A stretch of 30,455 bases of DNA, from positions 1,353,045 to 1,383,499 of the forward strand of contig BFEA01000147.1 of the NCBI GenBank assembly GCA_003427395.1, written 5' to 3'. Every line of letters begins with the position of its first letter. Position 1 is the first letter of the stretch. Made by a program: the position numbers and the translations under genes. The notes beneath the pieces were generated by a model. That model did no database searches and was not told the DNA's origin. It saw only the letters and a program-made list of their open reading frames with translations. Of this stretch, positions 1 to 9,972 are shown one piece after another. Origin of the DNA: Chara braunii. Taxonomy: Eukaryota; Streptophyta; Charophyceae; Charales; Characeae.

Positions 1-12
1 ATAAATAAGCCT

Positions 13-14
<2 letters not shown>

Positions 15-88
<74 letters not shown>
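15..88. repeat. (TA)n microsatellite
   Basis: An uninterrupted TA dinucleotide run. It lies directly upstream of dispersed repeat L copy A. An AT-rich stretch also precedes L copy B near 16005-16030, so the AT tract may be part of the repeat or its preferred neighbour. Confidence 0.95.
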
Positions 89-89
<1 letters not shown>

Positions 90-91
90 TT

Positions 92-1134
92 ATATGTGCC
101 TTGGGTATGCGTGCGGGTTACTGTGGTCGTGCACAAGGGTTAGCCAGATTATGGTTTGAGAGAAAAGGGAGATCCCCTTTTATCCTTTGCTTTTTAAGGG
201 TTTTATAGTCGGACGTTGATCCTGGGTCGGGATTCAAGGTCCTTGTTCAGGACATCCCAAACCCTAGACTCTACATGGAAGGAATCTGCCCCCGTGCAGA
301 GCCTATTTGCCTTGCCTACCGAGACGCTCAGACCAAAGGCCGGAGGTCTCGCAGCGGCTGGACGACTATTCCTTCAACCGTGCAATGTCGTGAGGGTCTC
401 ACTTCGAGTCTGACACTTGAGTGTCATAAGCGGTACTTGGATCCACGAGGGACCGCTTGATTATGGGCACTACATAGCACGCCATCATTGCGACTGCCTG
501 CATACGCTTGCATTGCGAGTCGATATGAGTTAGCCCTGCGTCCGCGCGGTTTTATATCAAGGTTCGCGCGCGATGCTTATCCGATTTCCGCATTGGAAAG
601 TTATGGGTTGGTTACTGAAGGGACTAGGAGTGTTGTCGCGTTGTTTGATGTGTGTGCGTGGGTGTGTTTTATTTTTGTGTTTGTTAGAGTGGTGTGCGCG
701 TGGTGTGTGGGATGCGTCCTAGTCGACCGACGACGAGCCTCACTTGGGACTTCAGCCCGCCAAGACGTCGGTTCGCGTGCGGGTCCGATAGGCGTATTAC
801 AACGCGTACCCCCTATGCTACAGCGAACGAGAAACGCCCTCGGCTGGTCCACCTCTGCGATTGCAACTGATTAGCTTTCATACTGTGGACTGGTAGCTCG
901 GCGGGGATACGCCCACCGAAGGGAGGTGACAGTTCCCGAAGGTGGAGGTAAGTTGTGCCTCCCATAGGCCCTATCCTGTCGTAGGGGCTCGCGAGAGATA
1001 TGGCTGGTGCACTCGGCCGGAGCGGCCTAAGGAAGTTTCATTGATGTGTTCGTGACGAGGTTGGTCCAACTCCTGCGTGAGGAGGCCGAGAGGGTCCCGC
1101 ACTACCACGTGAGGTGCCGGATCGATGCGCTCGA
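92..1134 (+). repeat. Dispersed repeat L, copy A (~1.05 kb)
   Basis: This stretch aligns along its length with 16018-17101 (copy B). Shared blocks include the GGGTT...CCTTATCCTTTGC segment near 139-210, the CACTTGAGTGTC block near 414, CTACATAGCACGCCATCATTGCG near 470, CCTGCGTCCGCGCGGTTT near 535, AAGGGACTAGGAGTGTTGTC near 619, and GCCCTCGGCTGGTCCACCTC near 836. A third, partial copy lies on the minus strand at about 7430-7690. Short ORFs cross it, but their frames differ between copies, so I do not call a protein. A consensus 5' splice-site-like GAGGTAAGT is kept near 944. Its downstream edge coincides with the start of integrase homology at 1135. It could be the leader of a retroelement, a non-autonomous element, or part of a larger unrecognised transposon. 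Confidence 0.8.
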
Positions 1135-2188
1135 CAACGATATTTTAACGATGGTTGAAGGATTGGGCCAGTATGTTTGAATCCTCCCATGCAAGTATTA
1201 TGCGACAACTGAAAAACTTGCACGACTCTTACACGTTGGTTGGATATGCGGCCATGGAGTTCTAGAGGACATCATTGAAGACCGTGACACTCAATTTATT
1301 TCCGCCTTTTAAATTTCCCTCATGAAGGAATCCGGAACTGAAATGAAACCGAACTCTGCTCGGCATGCTCTAACTGGCGAGCAAACAAAGTGCGCACATC
1401 AAACGGTGCAAATGATGTTACACATGCTCATCCGACGGGATCAAAAGAATTGGGTTGACCACATTATTGACATCAATTCGCCTACAACACTTTATCGCAT
1501 CCGACGATCCGCACAACTCGATTCGAGCTTCATCACGTTGGTAAGAAAGGGCACATCTTTGCATAACACTTTTTCATACGAGCAACCGATATTGAAGTTC
1601 CAGATACCTGCTTCCATTTAGAAATTATGTGAGTTGCTGGCTAAAACCAATGTGACTATGCAAAACGCTTCGACCTGCATGTAGCGGCAAAATACCTTGT
1701 TTGGATCTCCTCCGATGAGTTCGCACTCGAGCTTGAGTTTTTCTGCAAACTCTTCCCAAATTGGTTTGGGTCTTGGCTCGTTAAATCCGCAACAGGTGAT
1801 CAGTCAGATGACTCGTCCGTCATTAATTGACATCCCACCTCACCTAATTGTTCACCTGGTCTTTCACGCCTCGATGCTGGTTACCTACACCAACCAAGAG
1901 CGACGACTTTCTGGGTAGACGCTCGGAGGACCCTCCTTCAATGGATGGTCACCAAGAGGTGGAGTAGGTCATCGCACACTGTCACTATGACAACAAGCTT
2001 ACACACTACGAAGTCACATTAAAATAATGCTACAACGATGACATGCGTTTTATTTCATATCAGATTTGCAAGCTTCTACCTCGCTCATCTACGTGGATGA
2101 CAAGTTGTCGATGCTTCGTATCAACAAACTTCCCTTCCCACACGGATTCAGTCTCTCGCTTGACCGACAACTTTGCCCTCGTCGGTAG
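1135..2188 (+). pseudogene. Decayed Ty3 integrase core to C-terminus
   Basis: The DNA aligns with 24922-26009 of the better-preserved element in this window. The segment around CCATGCAAGTAT (1189-1200) corresponds to the stretch after the first catalytic Asp region. The D-x-x-T-x-F block (near 1280-1300), the KPNSARH...AHQTVQMMLHMLIRRDQKNWVDH block (1345-1470), and the IPPHLIVHLVFHASMLVTYT block (1830-1890) match the integrase core and C-terminal region. The ATGGATGGTCACCAAGAGGT segment near 1940 matches the chromodomain-like tail. The terminal TAG (2186-2188) aligns with the stop at 26007-26009. Many stops and frameshifts are present. Changes are mostly C to T and G to A relative to the other copy. 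Protease, RT and RNase H are absent: homology begins abruptly inside the integrase core. It is a dead fragment. Confidence 0.85.
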
Positions 2189-2195
2189 GCTCGGT

Positions 2196-2214
2196 CCTTT
2201 TAAAGAGAGGGGGG
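2196..2214 (+). other. Polypurine tract of the decayed Ty3 copy
   Basis: A run ending AAAGAGAGGGGGG sits between the aligned stop codon and the TGTGGT start of the LTR. It matches in position the AAGGGGGGCAGCG tract of the second copy at 26020-26032. In LTR elements this tract primes plus-strand synthesis. Confidence 0.6.
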
Positions 2215-3340
2215 TGTGGTATTCACCACACGACCCCTTTAGGCTTGCGCCCAACAATAAGTTAGGGTGTTAAGAAGGGGCCTAAGGGTTTATTTGCTTC
2301 CTTTGGGGTGCCTCATTGTTTTTCTGGTCATCCATGTTTCCAACCTGATATAGCGACATTTCGTTAATTCGAATATCTGCATGCAAGGTAGAACCTATAC
2401 AGGTCATGTGGCCCCTGCTTCGACCGGATTCAATCTAGACACCAGACTTGGTTCTTTAGCATTTAAGCATTGAATGTTAGCCATCTTGTTTTGACGCTAG
2501 ACTTGCCTTTTCGTTTTCGAACTGTAGAACATCTGGGCGTGAGTTTGTAGACACATTTTGGGTGTTATACATATTTCTTTAGCGTTGGGTGCCAAACCTG
2601 TTTTTTTTTAGTTTTTGGATTGTAGGAGTTATGGGCACCAGTCCCTGGATGCACTTTGGGTGTCAGACTTCTCCTCTGGCTTAGCACAGTTGGCCCAACA
2701 TTATGTATAGTTGAGCAAACCTCATTCTATACGGTCAAAGTTAAAGGTTGAAGTTGTCACGCTGTTGAGCAACGCTGCTTCAGCAGAGAGTAGGAGGTCG
2801 AGGGCGGAGGTCAAGCTATGGGTGACATACCTGCTGACTTACCTTACGCTAGAGTTCTTGCTTGTCTTCAAGCCTCTTCCATCTGCATCACAATTCCAAG
2901 GAGACACCTTTATGTTGGTCAGTACCCTGACTCCAACACTTCTCTTCCTTCTTTCTCCCTCTGATTTTTCTTCACCTTCTTCTATTTCTTCTTCTTCTTC
3001 TATGAGAGCGAGAGAAAGATTTTGAGAGTGAGACTTGGTAACATTGGATTAAGCCTGATATTTGGACAAAGTCATTTAGGGGAATATTTTTGGGGACTTC
3101 ATAAACAACATTTGAGTTAGCGACATCTCCATATATCCTCCTCACTGGTCTCTTCTCCCTCCTCTTTATTTGTGTATATTATTTTTATGTCTTCAGCGCC
3201 ATGCCCTCTCTCCTACTGATGGTGTAAAGTGAGTTGTAGTCTGTCTCAGTCATTCAACTATATCTGTTTATATAAGTTTTCTATTGCGTTATATTGTTAT
3301 CTTTCACCTTGACTAGTTCTTGTATTTTTCGCAACGCCCA
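2215..3340 (+). repeat. Decayed 3' LTR of the Ty3 copy
   Basis: The LTR starts with the palindromic TGTGGTATTCACCACA (2215-2230), parallel to the start at 26033. Internal homology to 26033-27130 is weak but collinear. It includes GGCCTAAGGG (near 2278), a pyrimidine-rich CTTCTTC tract (2940-3000), ACATTTGAGTTAGCGACATC (near 3107), and AGTTGTAGTCTGTCTCAGTC (near 3233). The right edge, near GCAAC at 3331-3335, is estimated from this alignment only. The implied length of about 1.1 kb agrees between copies. I could not identify a target-site duplication. Confidence 0.5.
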
Positions 3341-3379
3341 ACTGGTTGTCTTCGACCATGCGAGAGTTTGGTATACGAG

Positions 3380-3745
3380 TAAACGTAATAGATTCCCTGA
3401 TTTGGTCATCAAAGTTATCACCTTGATTGATTATTGACTTACTGATTCATTAATTATTGATTGATTGGTTAATTATTGTTTAATTGATTAGTTCGTTGGT
3501 TGGCTACTAATTAGTTGATCGATAAACGAATCAACTGGACTTGTTAATTAGTTAATTAGTCATTGTGTTAATTAATTAAGCAATGTTGATTAGGTTAGTA
3601 GTGTCATTGTTAATTATGTAGTTAGGATTAATTACATGTTAATTACGATGTTAACCCTAATTAACAACCTAACTACGAAATTAACCTACACAACCCATGC
3701 TAAACACTAACAGTGATTAAGAAAAAAATAATTAATTAGCGACAT
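3380..3745. repeat. TTAATT-rich fold-back region
   Basis: This low-complexity stretch is built from TTGATT, TTAATTA and TTAGTT words. It contains an inverted pair: 3609-3626 (GTTAATTATGTAGTTAGG) and 3668-3685 (CCTAACTACGAAATTAAC) pair over 18 positions with two mismatches. Weaker complementarity continues outward. It may be a fold-back or MITE-like insertion, or a microsatellite derivative. Confidence 0.5.
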
Positions 3746-4160
3746 AACCTTATCTTAGGTTTATCATTGAGCTCGTCCTGCCTACCTGTAGTCAATTACA
3801 ATGTCAGTAAAAGTTCGTTTTTATTGTTTTGTTATTTTTCGTTTGACTTTTTGCACCTCGTATCTGTTTGAAAATTTCAGATTGGAAAGGAACACACAAT
3901 CCACAAATTGATAATTATATTGACCAACAATCGATTTATTTTCCCCTTTCCTTTGATGCAAGTAAAATTATTTATAAATCTCGCTCATTTCAATTTTTTG
4001 CTTCAAATTGTCATCATCTCCGTATTTCTCTTCAGCTCATATCAAGCCTATGTCAGCCTACTCTTTTGAGTAGTTGCAGTCTAACACATACTATTTACTA
4101 GTGAAAGTTCGATTGGAATTATCCCCCTGCCTGCCTTATTTAAAAATAAAATAATTATAT
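3746..4160. other. No gene seen
   Basis: AT-rich sequence with only short, compositionally random ORFs, for example 3868-4101. I see no protein motif, RNA gene or repeat that I can support here. Confidence 0.5.
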
Positions 4161-4164
4161 TTTT

Positions 4165-4245
4165 AAAAGTTTGGTCGTTGGGTAATATTTGCGGTCGTGA
4201 TCAGGTCTCATAAGGCTTCCCCTGGTCAAATCCCGGGGAAATGTC
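4165..4245 (+). repeat. tRNA-like fragment (possible SINE head or tRNA pseudogene)
   Basis: An A-box-like TGGTCGTTGGGTAA is followed by an anticodon-loop-like TCTCATAAGG. A T-arm-like segment comes next, CCTGG-TCAAATC-CCGGG, a 5-bp stem with one G-T pair. The T loop lacks one T compared with the canonical GGTTCAAATCC B box, and no clean acceptor stem is visible. A poly-T run follows at 4250-4260, as expected for Pol III termination or a SINE tail. It is unlikely to be a functional tRNA. A tRNA-derived SINE is the main alternative. Confidence 0.3.
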
Positions 4246-4434
4246 GTTCATTTTTTTTTTGCTTGCATGATTATTTCCCTCTCTCCATCTCTTGTTATCA
4301 TCGTGTATAGGAAATAAAATATGTGATATGTGCCACATCAGCGAATACATCCGCATAAGTGTCACATATATATGCTATGTCAGCAGACATGTCAACAACA
4401 ATGCCCTGTCAGCAGTTGTACCTATGCTTGTTAG

Positions 4435-5465
4435 TTGCAATGTCAAAGCATCATAATGCCTTTTACAACATGTACTGCACTCATGCTATGCGAGCAGCCC
4501 AATGAGACAATGCCCGACTTCTTGCCCCGTATGCACTCTATCATGAAACAAACCGAGGCCAAACAACAAGGCTACTATCAGAAAGATGAATCCCAACAGA
4601 GGCACGAGGCTGAAGCCGCAGCACAACAACAACGGCAGCAGGTGAAGTTGAGAAGAATTTTCAAAATCTTCACAGAAAAGCTCAAGACTAGCTTTGCAAG
4701 AACGAGGCCCAGTTGGCAAAACGACTTTAAACTTGAAACTTTCATTCCTACGAGAAGCAAGTAAATCCCACTGACGAGGACAAGAACAAGGAGTTCGCCA
4801 CCAAACCAATCCTCAGATTGATGCACACCTGCAATATGCTGCAGATAGAGCTCACTAATAGGAGAAAGGTTGTTCACAACCCTCACGACTAACTTGATGA
4901 CAAAACACTCACCTCAACTCACGAGTAGCTCATTTGGAAAGTAGTCCCACATTGCGATCACGTCTCAACTGGGTACCAGTGTCTCCTCCATCTCCACTAA
5001 TCGTCAGCTAGAGTAACACATTAACTATGTGATCATGGTGATTGGTGACCGTAGTATGTTCGTAGCTCCGAAGTCGATTAGCCAACATCTCGTTCTGTTG
5101 AATACCGATGTCCGCCAATTGCAGCATAAGCCAGCAAGCAACACCACCACCACCACCACACAACGACCATACAAGATGTCGATGTCCTTGATCGAGAAGA
5201 TTAACTACCACCACTCCCAAGATTGGTTCTGTTAGTGGCAGTCATCCACAATGAAGATGACGATTCACGAAGAAGCCTCAAAGCTCAGGAACAAGTACGA
5301 CTGCTGCTTTTGGTGCAACAATACCAAGCACATCACCCGCGAGTGTCTGAATGTTTTTGGTGCAACAACACAAAGCATATCCCCCGATAGTGCCTGAATG
5401 CTTTGGGTGCAATAACACCAAGCACATCACCCGCTAGTGCCTGAATGTGGAGAATAATGACGTAA
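4435..5465 (+). pseudogene. Broken gag-like region of an LTR retrotransposon
   Basis: Gag coats the element's RNA, and its zinc knuckle binds nucleic acid. From 4435 to 4764 one frame is open for 109 residues and includes a Gln/Glu/Lys-rich helical stretch (KQTEAKQQGYYQKDESQQRH, then EAEAAAQQQRQQVKLRR). The frame is then broken by several stops. It recovers at 5260-5350 with a charged lead-in and a CX2CX4HX4C zinc knuckle (first Cys codon 5305). No pol gene follows: 5466-6700 shows no protease or RT motif. Whether it belongs to the same family as the pol at 22.5 kb cannot be tested here, because that element's gag is not visible. Start and end are approximate. Confidence 0.5.
5305..5443 (+). 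repeat. Zinc knuckle triplicated in 47-bp steps
   Basis: Three copies of a CFWCNNTKHITRECLN-type knuckle begin at 5305, 5352 and 5399. Copy 1 is intact. Copy 2 (CFWCNNTKHIPR) and copy 3 (CFGCNNTKHITR) both have TAG in place of GAG before the last Cys. The 47-bp period is not a multiple of three, so each copy lies in a different frame. This points to slippage or tandem duplication after coding constraint was lost. Confidence 0.85.
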
Positions 5466-6720
5466 AACCTCGACCTTGCTCCGAAAACTGAGCTCCGTGG
5501 GAAGTGAGGCAATAACACTTTCCCCTTCGGCTAGATTCAACGGCCTTCCTAGCAGCTTCCGTCACATCCGGCAAGGATGAGGATATTGCATATTGTTGAT
5601 GTACTTTCCAACCTTACACTGTCCAGTAGGTCCCACCGTTGGATCTACTACTTCATGTTGTAAGGCATAATACCCTTATAAGGGTATTTGCCTATGTTTT
5701 TGCATTAGACAAAGTGGCGGTGTCAGCTACCATGCTGGAGTCGGTTTAAACTGAAAAACTTATGTGTTTTTATAAGGCGCTTTGAGATGGATTTCTCGAC
5801 CATCGTGGGCGAGGTGTATAAGTAAGTAAATTTGACTAGTTGACACATATATTATCGCGACGCACGTCAGGATGGATACAATAAGTGATAATACCCCCGA
5901 CCACTGAGGTCGAAGGGCCAGGTAAAATAAATAAATGGAACCAAATAAAGGTAACGATACATGCATGTTGATTGAAGGGATAGTACACCGGTGTATCTAG
6001 AACCAACGACATAGTTAAAAATAACATGCCCCCGCCTTATGGTTATGACAATTCGGGACGATCGTCCAACCAAACATAATTTTATTGGATCGACAAAATT
6101 ATGGGTTTTGGCGATAGCGGGGCTCAAATATGTGCCTCCTCCATTGACACAATAGCAAGATTTTATCCCTTACATAGGGCACGGGTTGAAAACACTGACC
6201 CTTTTATTGATACCATTGAAAAAGTTTCCACCCTTGCTTAGACCTGAGGACAAAGTTTTAGGCATATTAATAGCTGGTTGCTCCTTATCTATCTGAAATA
6301 AGGAGGTAACCAATTAGGTTATCACTCAGGCTTTATACTACGCAGGTTGAGGGATCGAATTTTGATGACCGCTGGACTAACTTTTTCTTAATTTTTAGGA
6401 ACCTGGAGTCAACCTTAGGGCATTGCAGAGGCCCTGATTCGAACACGTGCCCTCTTGTATACCATTAGTTAAATTTAATTACAGTCCTTGAGGGATTCAG
6501 GGGCGGATCAGGGTAGTGAGTTGTTAGAATTTTTTTTTTTTTCTTGTTTTATTTCCTTAGATTCTATGACGTTAGATTTATTTCTTTTTCATGTTTGATT
6601 TTCTCAAGATTCCGCAATGTTTTTTTTTTTTCGTGTTCAACCGGGTGTTGTATTTTCAGTCAGTTTTAGATCTATTCGAGAACGTGGGGCAGATTCATCC
6701 CCACGAAAAGTCAGGGAAAA
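5466..6720. other. No gene seen; repeat remnants
   Basis: I found no convincing coding sequence. Homopolymer T runs occur near 6530-6545 and 6619-6630. Short ORFs on either strand show no recognisable motifs. Weak B-box-like strings near 6340 and 6430 lack the rest of a tRNA. Confidence 0.4.
5655..5712 (+). repeat. Repeat with perfect 20-bp palindrome, copy 1
   Basis: AATACCCTTATAAGGGTATT at 5669-5688 is a perfect palindrome. With flanking GCATAATACCC...GGTATTTGCC and TTTTTGCA it resembles 8092-8149. Such hairpins are common in MITEs and in LTR termini. The element's limits are unknown. Confidence 0.7.
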
Positions 6721-7340
6721 TCTAGCCACAACCCGATCTCGATTTGGTCGGGTTACCTACGCAGGGGAGGAGATCTAATGCAGAGTCAACGACAGCAACC
6801 ACAGAGGAGAGGAGGAGAGTGTGTGCAAGAGTAGAGGGCGACCACTGTAGCATAGGCGACTACTAAGAGGGACCGGATGCGCGGGAACGAACGAGCGATA
6901 GAGCTGAGAAAACTAGTGTAACGCCAGGTGCGGGCGTGAGAGGGTTGGTGTGATGTGCAGGAGGAAGACGAATGTGACTTTGCCTGTGGGAAAGAAACAA
7001 GCACTAGAGGAAAGTTGAGACAAATGCAATAGGACAAAGGTGAGTTGCATTAAAGAGGAATAACACTGCAGGGAGAAAGACAATGTAACGTGATAGTAAG
7101 CGCCCTAGTGACTTGCGAACGACATGGAGAGGAAGTCGAGCTATGGAGAAGGAAAAAGTCGAAAACGTGTGCGCAAAGAAGGAAAACAAGGCCCGACCAC
7201 GTGAAAGATATGGGCGCATGGAGAGGCGCGTGGGCTACAGAAAAATGATGAACAATGAGTGAAGACGAGATGGAAACTGGTATGAGGAGAAAGACACGCA
7301 GGCTGAGAAAGACTGGTGTATCTTTCAATTTTCTAGCAAA
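6721..7340. other. Purine-rich (plus strand) noncoding stretch
   Basis: The plus strand is rich in AGGA, GAGA and AAAG words. The minus-strand ORFs, such as 7050-7412, are therefore Ser/Leu/Phe-rich low-complexity translations with no domain. I see no gene. Confidence 0.4.
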
Positions 7341-7429
7341 AGGTTCATTCCCGTTGTCGGGCATGGCGGTCTCACATGCTGCGGTAAGTGTCATACCGCA
7401 CGGTCGTATCACTCAAGAGTGAATGCTTG

Positions 7430-7690
7430 GGAGCGTCAACAAATACCACTCCGACTGTGCACGCCAAGGATACCTCTCCCGGGCCCCTGCGACAGAACAA
7501 AAATCCCACGAGGTACAACTTACCTCTTCCTAAAGAGTTGTTACCATCCTTAAGCAGACATATCATATTGAGCTACCGACGCACTTGTGAAGACTTTTAC
7601 ATGCAATCGTAGAGGTAGGCCAGCCGAGGGCATATCTCGATCGTTGTAGCATAAGCATATGTGGTAGAACGCATTAAACCACCACTCCCC
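7430..7690 (-). repeat. Dispersed repeat L, partial reverse copy C
   Basis: Read on the minus strand, 7610-7675 matches the CTATGCTACAACGAACGAGA...CCCTCGGCTGGTCCACCTCTGCGATTGCA block of copies A and B. 7440-7530 then matches their AGGTAAGT...CCTGTCG...GGCTCGCGAGAGGTAT block. The GAGGTAAGTTGTACC string is preserved near 7517-7531. Divergence is much higher than between A and B. The ends are not defined. Confidence 0.65.
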
Positions 7691-7782
7691 CCGACGTAAA
7701 ACAATTGGCTTTCCGGGACCATCGGAGGCTGGTAGCCCAGAAGAAGCAGAGGTCGACGATAATTCGAGTGGAGGTCGGCCTG

Positions 7783-7803
7783 AAAAAAAAAAAAAAAAAA
7801 AAA
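7783..7803. repeat. A21 homopolymer
   Basis: Twenty-one consecutive A residues lie at the junction between reverse copy C of repeat L and the adjoining reverse copy of repeat K. The run may mark an insertion boundary or a slipped tract. Confidence 0.9.
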
Positions 7804-8045
7804 CGCAAACTTTGACGATTTTTCACACTCAGAATAATAAACCAAAACATATGAAATTCCAGGATCCGGTAGATTTGGTCGTGATCCATTCAGGAAAATT
7901 ATTAAAAAAATATGAAAAATATTTTTGACGGTGAAATACTCACCACGCCGATTCAGTGTATTTTTCGTTTTTGCCATTCTGCCACCTGCGGGCCAACGGA
8001 AAAGTACACCGTTCTTGCCACTCCGCCACCTGCGGGCCACTCTAC
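7803..8045 (-). repeat. AT-rich repeat K, reverse copy with internal duplication
   Basis: The minus-strand sequence matches the plus-strand units at 17868-17985 and 18075-18182. The shared order is GAAAAATCGTCAAAGTT, then TTTTCCGTTGGCCCGCA, then GGCAAAAACGAAAAATACAC. On the plus strand a GCCACCTGCGGGCCA block occurs twice (near 7980 and 8024), so part of the unit is locally duplicated. Function is unknown. Confidence 0.65.
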
Positions 8046-8091
8046 CGGTTCTCCACACTATGGTACCGCTAGCCCTCATTAACTTAGGCTA

Positions 8092-8149
8092 TCGGTGTTG
8101 GTGCGAATACCCTTACAAGGGTATTCGCCCTGGTTTTTGCAAGCGACAA
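8092..8149 (+). repeat. Repeat with 20-bp palindrome, copy 2
   Basis: AATACCCTTACAAGGGTATT at 8106-8125 differs from the copy at 5669-5688 by one central base. Here the arms extend outward by CG on each side, giving a 24-nt hairpin. Flanks share GCC and TTTTTGCA with copy 1. Confidence 0.7.
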
Positions 8150-9970
8150 AAAATAAGGTTAAAAGTTAAAGTATTTCGCGTGAGGCGCGGCTGCACCAGT
8201 GGTTTACGTTGGCTGGACGATTGACTAAGAGTAGAGAGTGTGTGGGCGCGCAGATTTGAGGCGGGCGTGATCTTTTATTTTTTGGTTGATGATTGTTGAA
8301 ACCGGCGTTGATCGCCAACCAGATTTTTATTTTCTGATTAGACTAGAAAGGTTTTGTTCTTTGATTGGTGCATTTACCTGTGACTTGCGCATGCATACGA
8401 AGGACGACGTTGACGGCGACATGATTCGGTATAGTCGCGTGGTGGGCGCGAAGGTTGGCGGTCGACAGTTCGGTCGATAGGTCGATGTGCGGGATTAAAA
8501 CGTTTCGGTAGATTGGCGCATCGCGCGGTATCTGTTTATTTAGGCTTCCGTCAGAGCCAAACCTAGACCTGAGCCTAGCATCAGCGGTTACGGCACGCGA
8601 CTTTCATCAGAGAGATTCAGGGATCGAGACTGAGCGGCGACAACGTGAGGATATCAGAGAAGCGAGAAACGATCGAGGGTTGAGGACCCGACGGGGCTAT
8701 CCCCTTTGGTTTTGCCGTCGGCACAGTCAAAGCGGTAATGGCGGGCCCTTTTTTGTTTCATTCGTTGTACCCCCCCGCCGATTAAAATTTTCTAAATAAA
8801 ATTTTATTTTTACCACGTATTGCTAAGTATTTTTATGCTCCGGCATCCTTTGACTTGGATGTTACGCCGGGCTTAGTGGCCGTCATGGCAGTCAAGGGCC
8901 TTGAGTGCCCACCTCGTTTGATGGGTTCGCGTGTTCCGGATGCTGTCGAAAGTCCTCTACTGCACCGCTGCTCAGAACAGGGCACGTAATAGCGCTTGAA
9001 AAAAAAAAAAGAGGGTCAGTAATGCAGACTGTCTATGACCTATGTTTCAGGTCCGACGAGGTCGCGCGGGGGTGTGCTGTATTCATACGAGACCCCGTAG
9101 CAGCCACGCTCGCGCCCAAGCCTCCAATAAGGGGGCATGCGGGAGCCGCAACCACCAGCAGGTGTGGTACCTATCGTAGTAGGTGGGGTAATACTGGCCA
9201 GGGGCCAGCCGGCAGCGTCAGGACCGAGCTTCTTCGATGGGCCGGCGACTGTTTCCCGTCGGAGTGCCCGAGAGTTGACCGTCGGACCACGGGAAGACTA
9301 ATCAAGCCGCTTCGTAGCAGGCTCCACAAAAGCTCCCAGCGGGTGTTGACGTCGTCGGGTCGAAGGGAAGAAGGGTGAGAGAACAGGCCAACCAGGGTGC
9401 GAATGCAGCAAGGAAAAATGAATGAACCGGGATGGCGATCGCGCCGGGTACCTTCGGAGGTGAGGGAGAGGGGCGACGGGTGTTAAGGCCGGAGAGTGGC
9501 TACATGACTGTCAGCCTGCTGCTTGCTTTTTTCAACCAGCACGTTCTGCGGTGACGGGGTTAGCGCGCAGTTCAGCGAGGGAGAGCGGAAGCGGCTGGAC
9601 AACATTAGGCAGTAGCAGAGCAAATAGCGCAGCGCGGTTACGGGCGCTAAGGCAGCAAGGCGACTGGGAGCGACGGGCTGCAGCGGAGGAAGTCGGAAGG
9701 GGAGTGATGGAGGGAATGAACTGGGGCGCGTTTCCGCGCCAGATCCGTTCAAAGGGACGAGCTGTTGAGGGGGGTGTATGACTGAGACTGTCGGTCAGGT
9801 GGGATCGAGCCACAATGGTTGTTGGGCGCTGCGAGGCGAGGCACTGGCAGCAAAACTACAGGCGGGACAGTGACAGGATGAGTGAAACGGGGGAGTGAAC
9901 CTGGACGCGGGCCTGCACCAGGTGCATTCGAAAATAGAGCAGAGAAATGAGCATGGCGGAGGGGAGAAGA
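8150..9970. other. No supported gene; GC rises from about 8.9 kb
   Basis: Base composition shifts from AT-rich to GC-rich near 8900. A 157-codon open frame (8905-9378) is Arg-, Ser- and Gly-rich. It spans an A-run at 9000-9010 and has no motif I know, so I treat it as a chance ORF of GC-rich DNA. 9483-9813 holds overlapping open frames on both strands, again as expected from composition. Confidence 0.4.
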
Positions 9971-9972
9971 CG

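Noticed and set aside
488-874. ORF in repeat L as a conserved protein, with a counterpart at 16572-16832
   Set aside because: The similar DNA is read in different frames in the two copies, so protein-level conservation is not supported.
6300-6460. tRNA genes suggested by B-box-like strings near 6350 (plus) and 6430 (minus)
   Set aside because: Neither has a convincing A box, anticodon arm or acceptor stem.
8905-9378. 157-codon ORF as a protein-coding gene
   Set aside because: It lies in GC-rich DNA where long open frames arise by chance, spans an A homopolymer, is rich in Arg/Gly/Ser and shows no motif.
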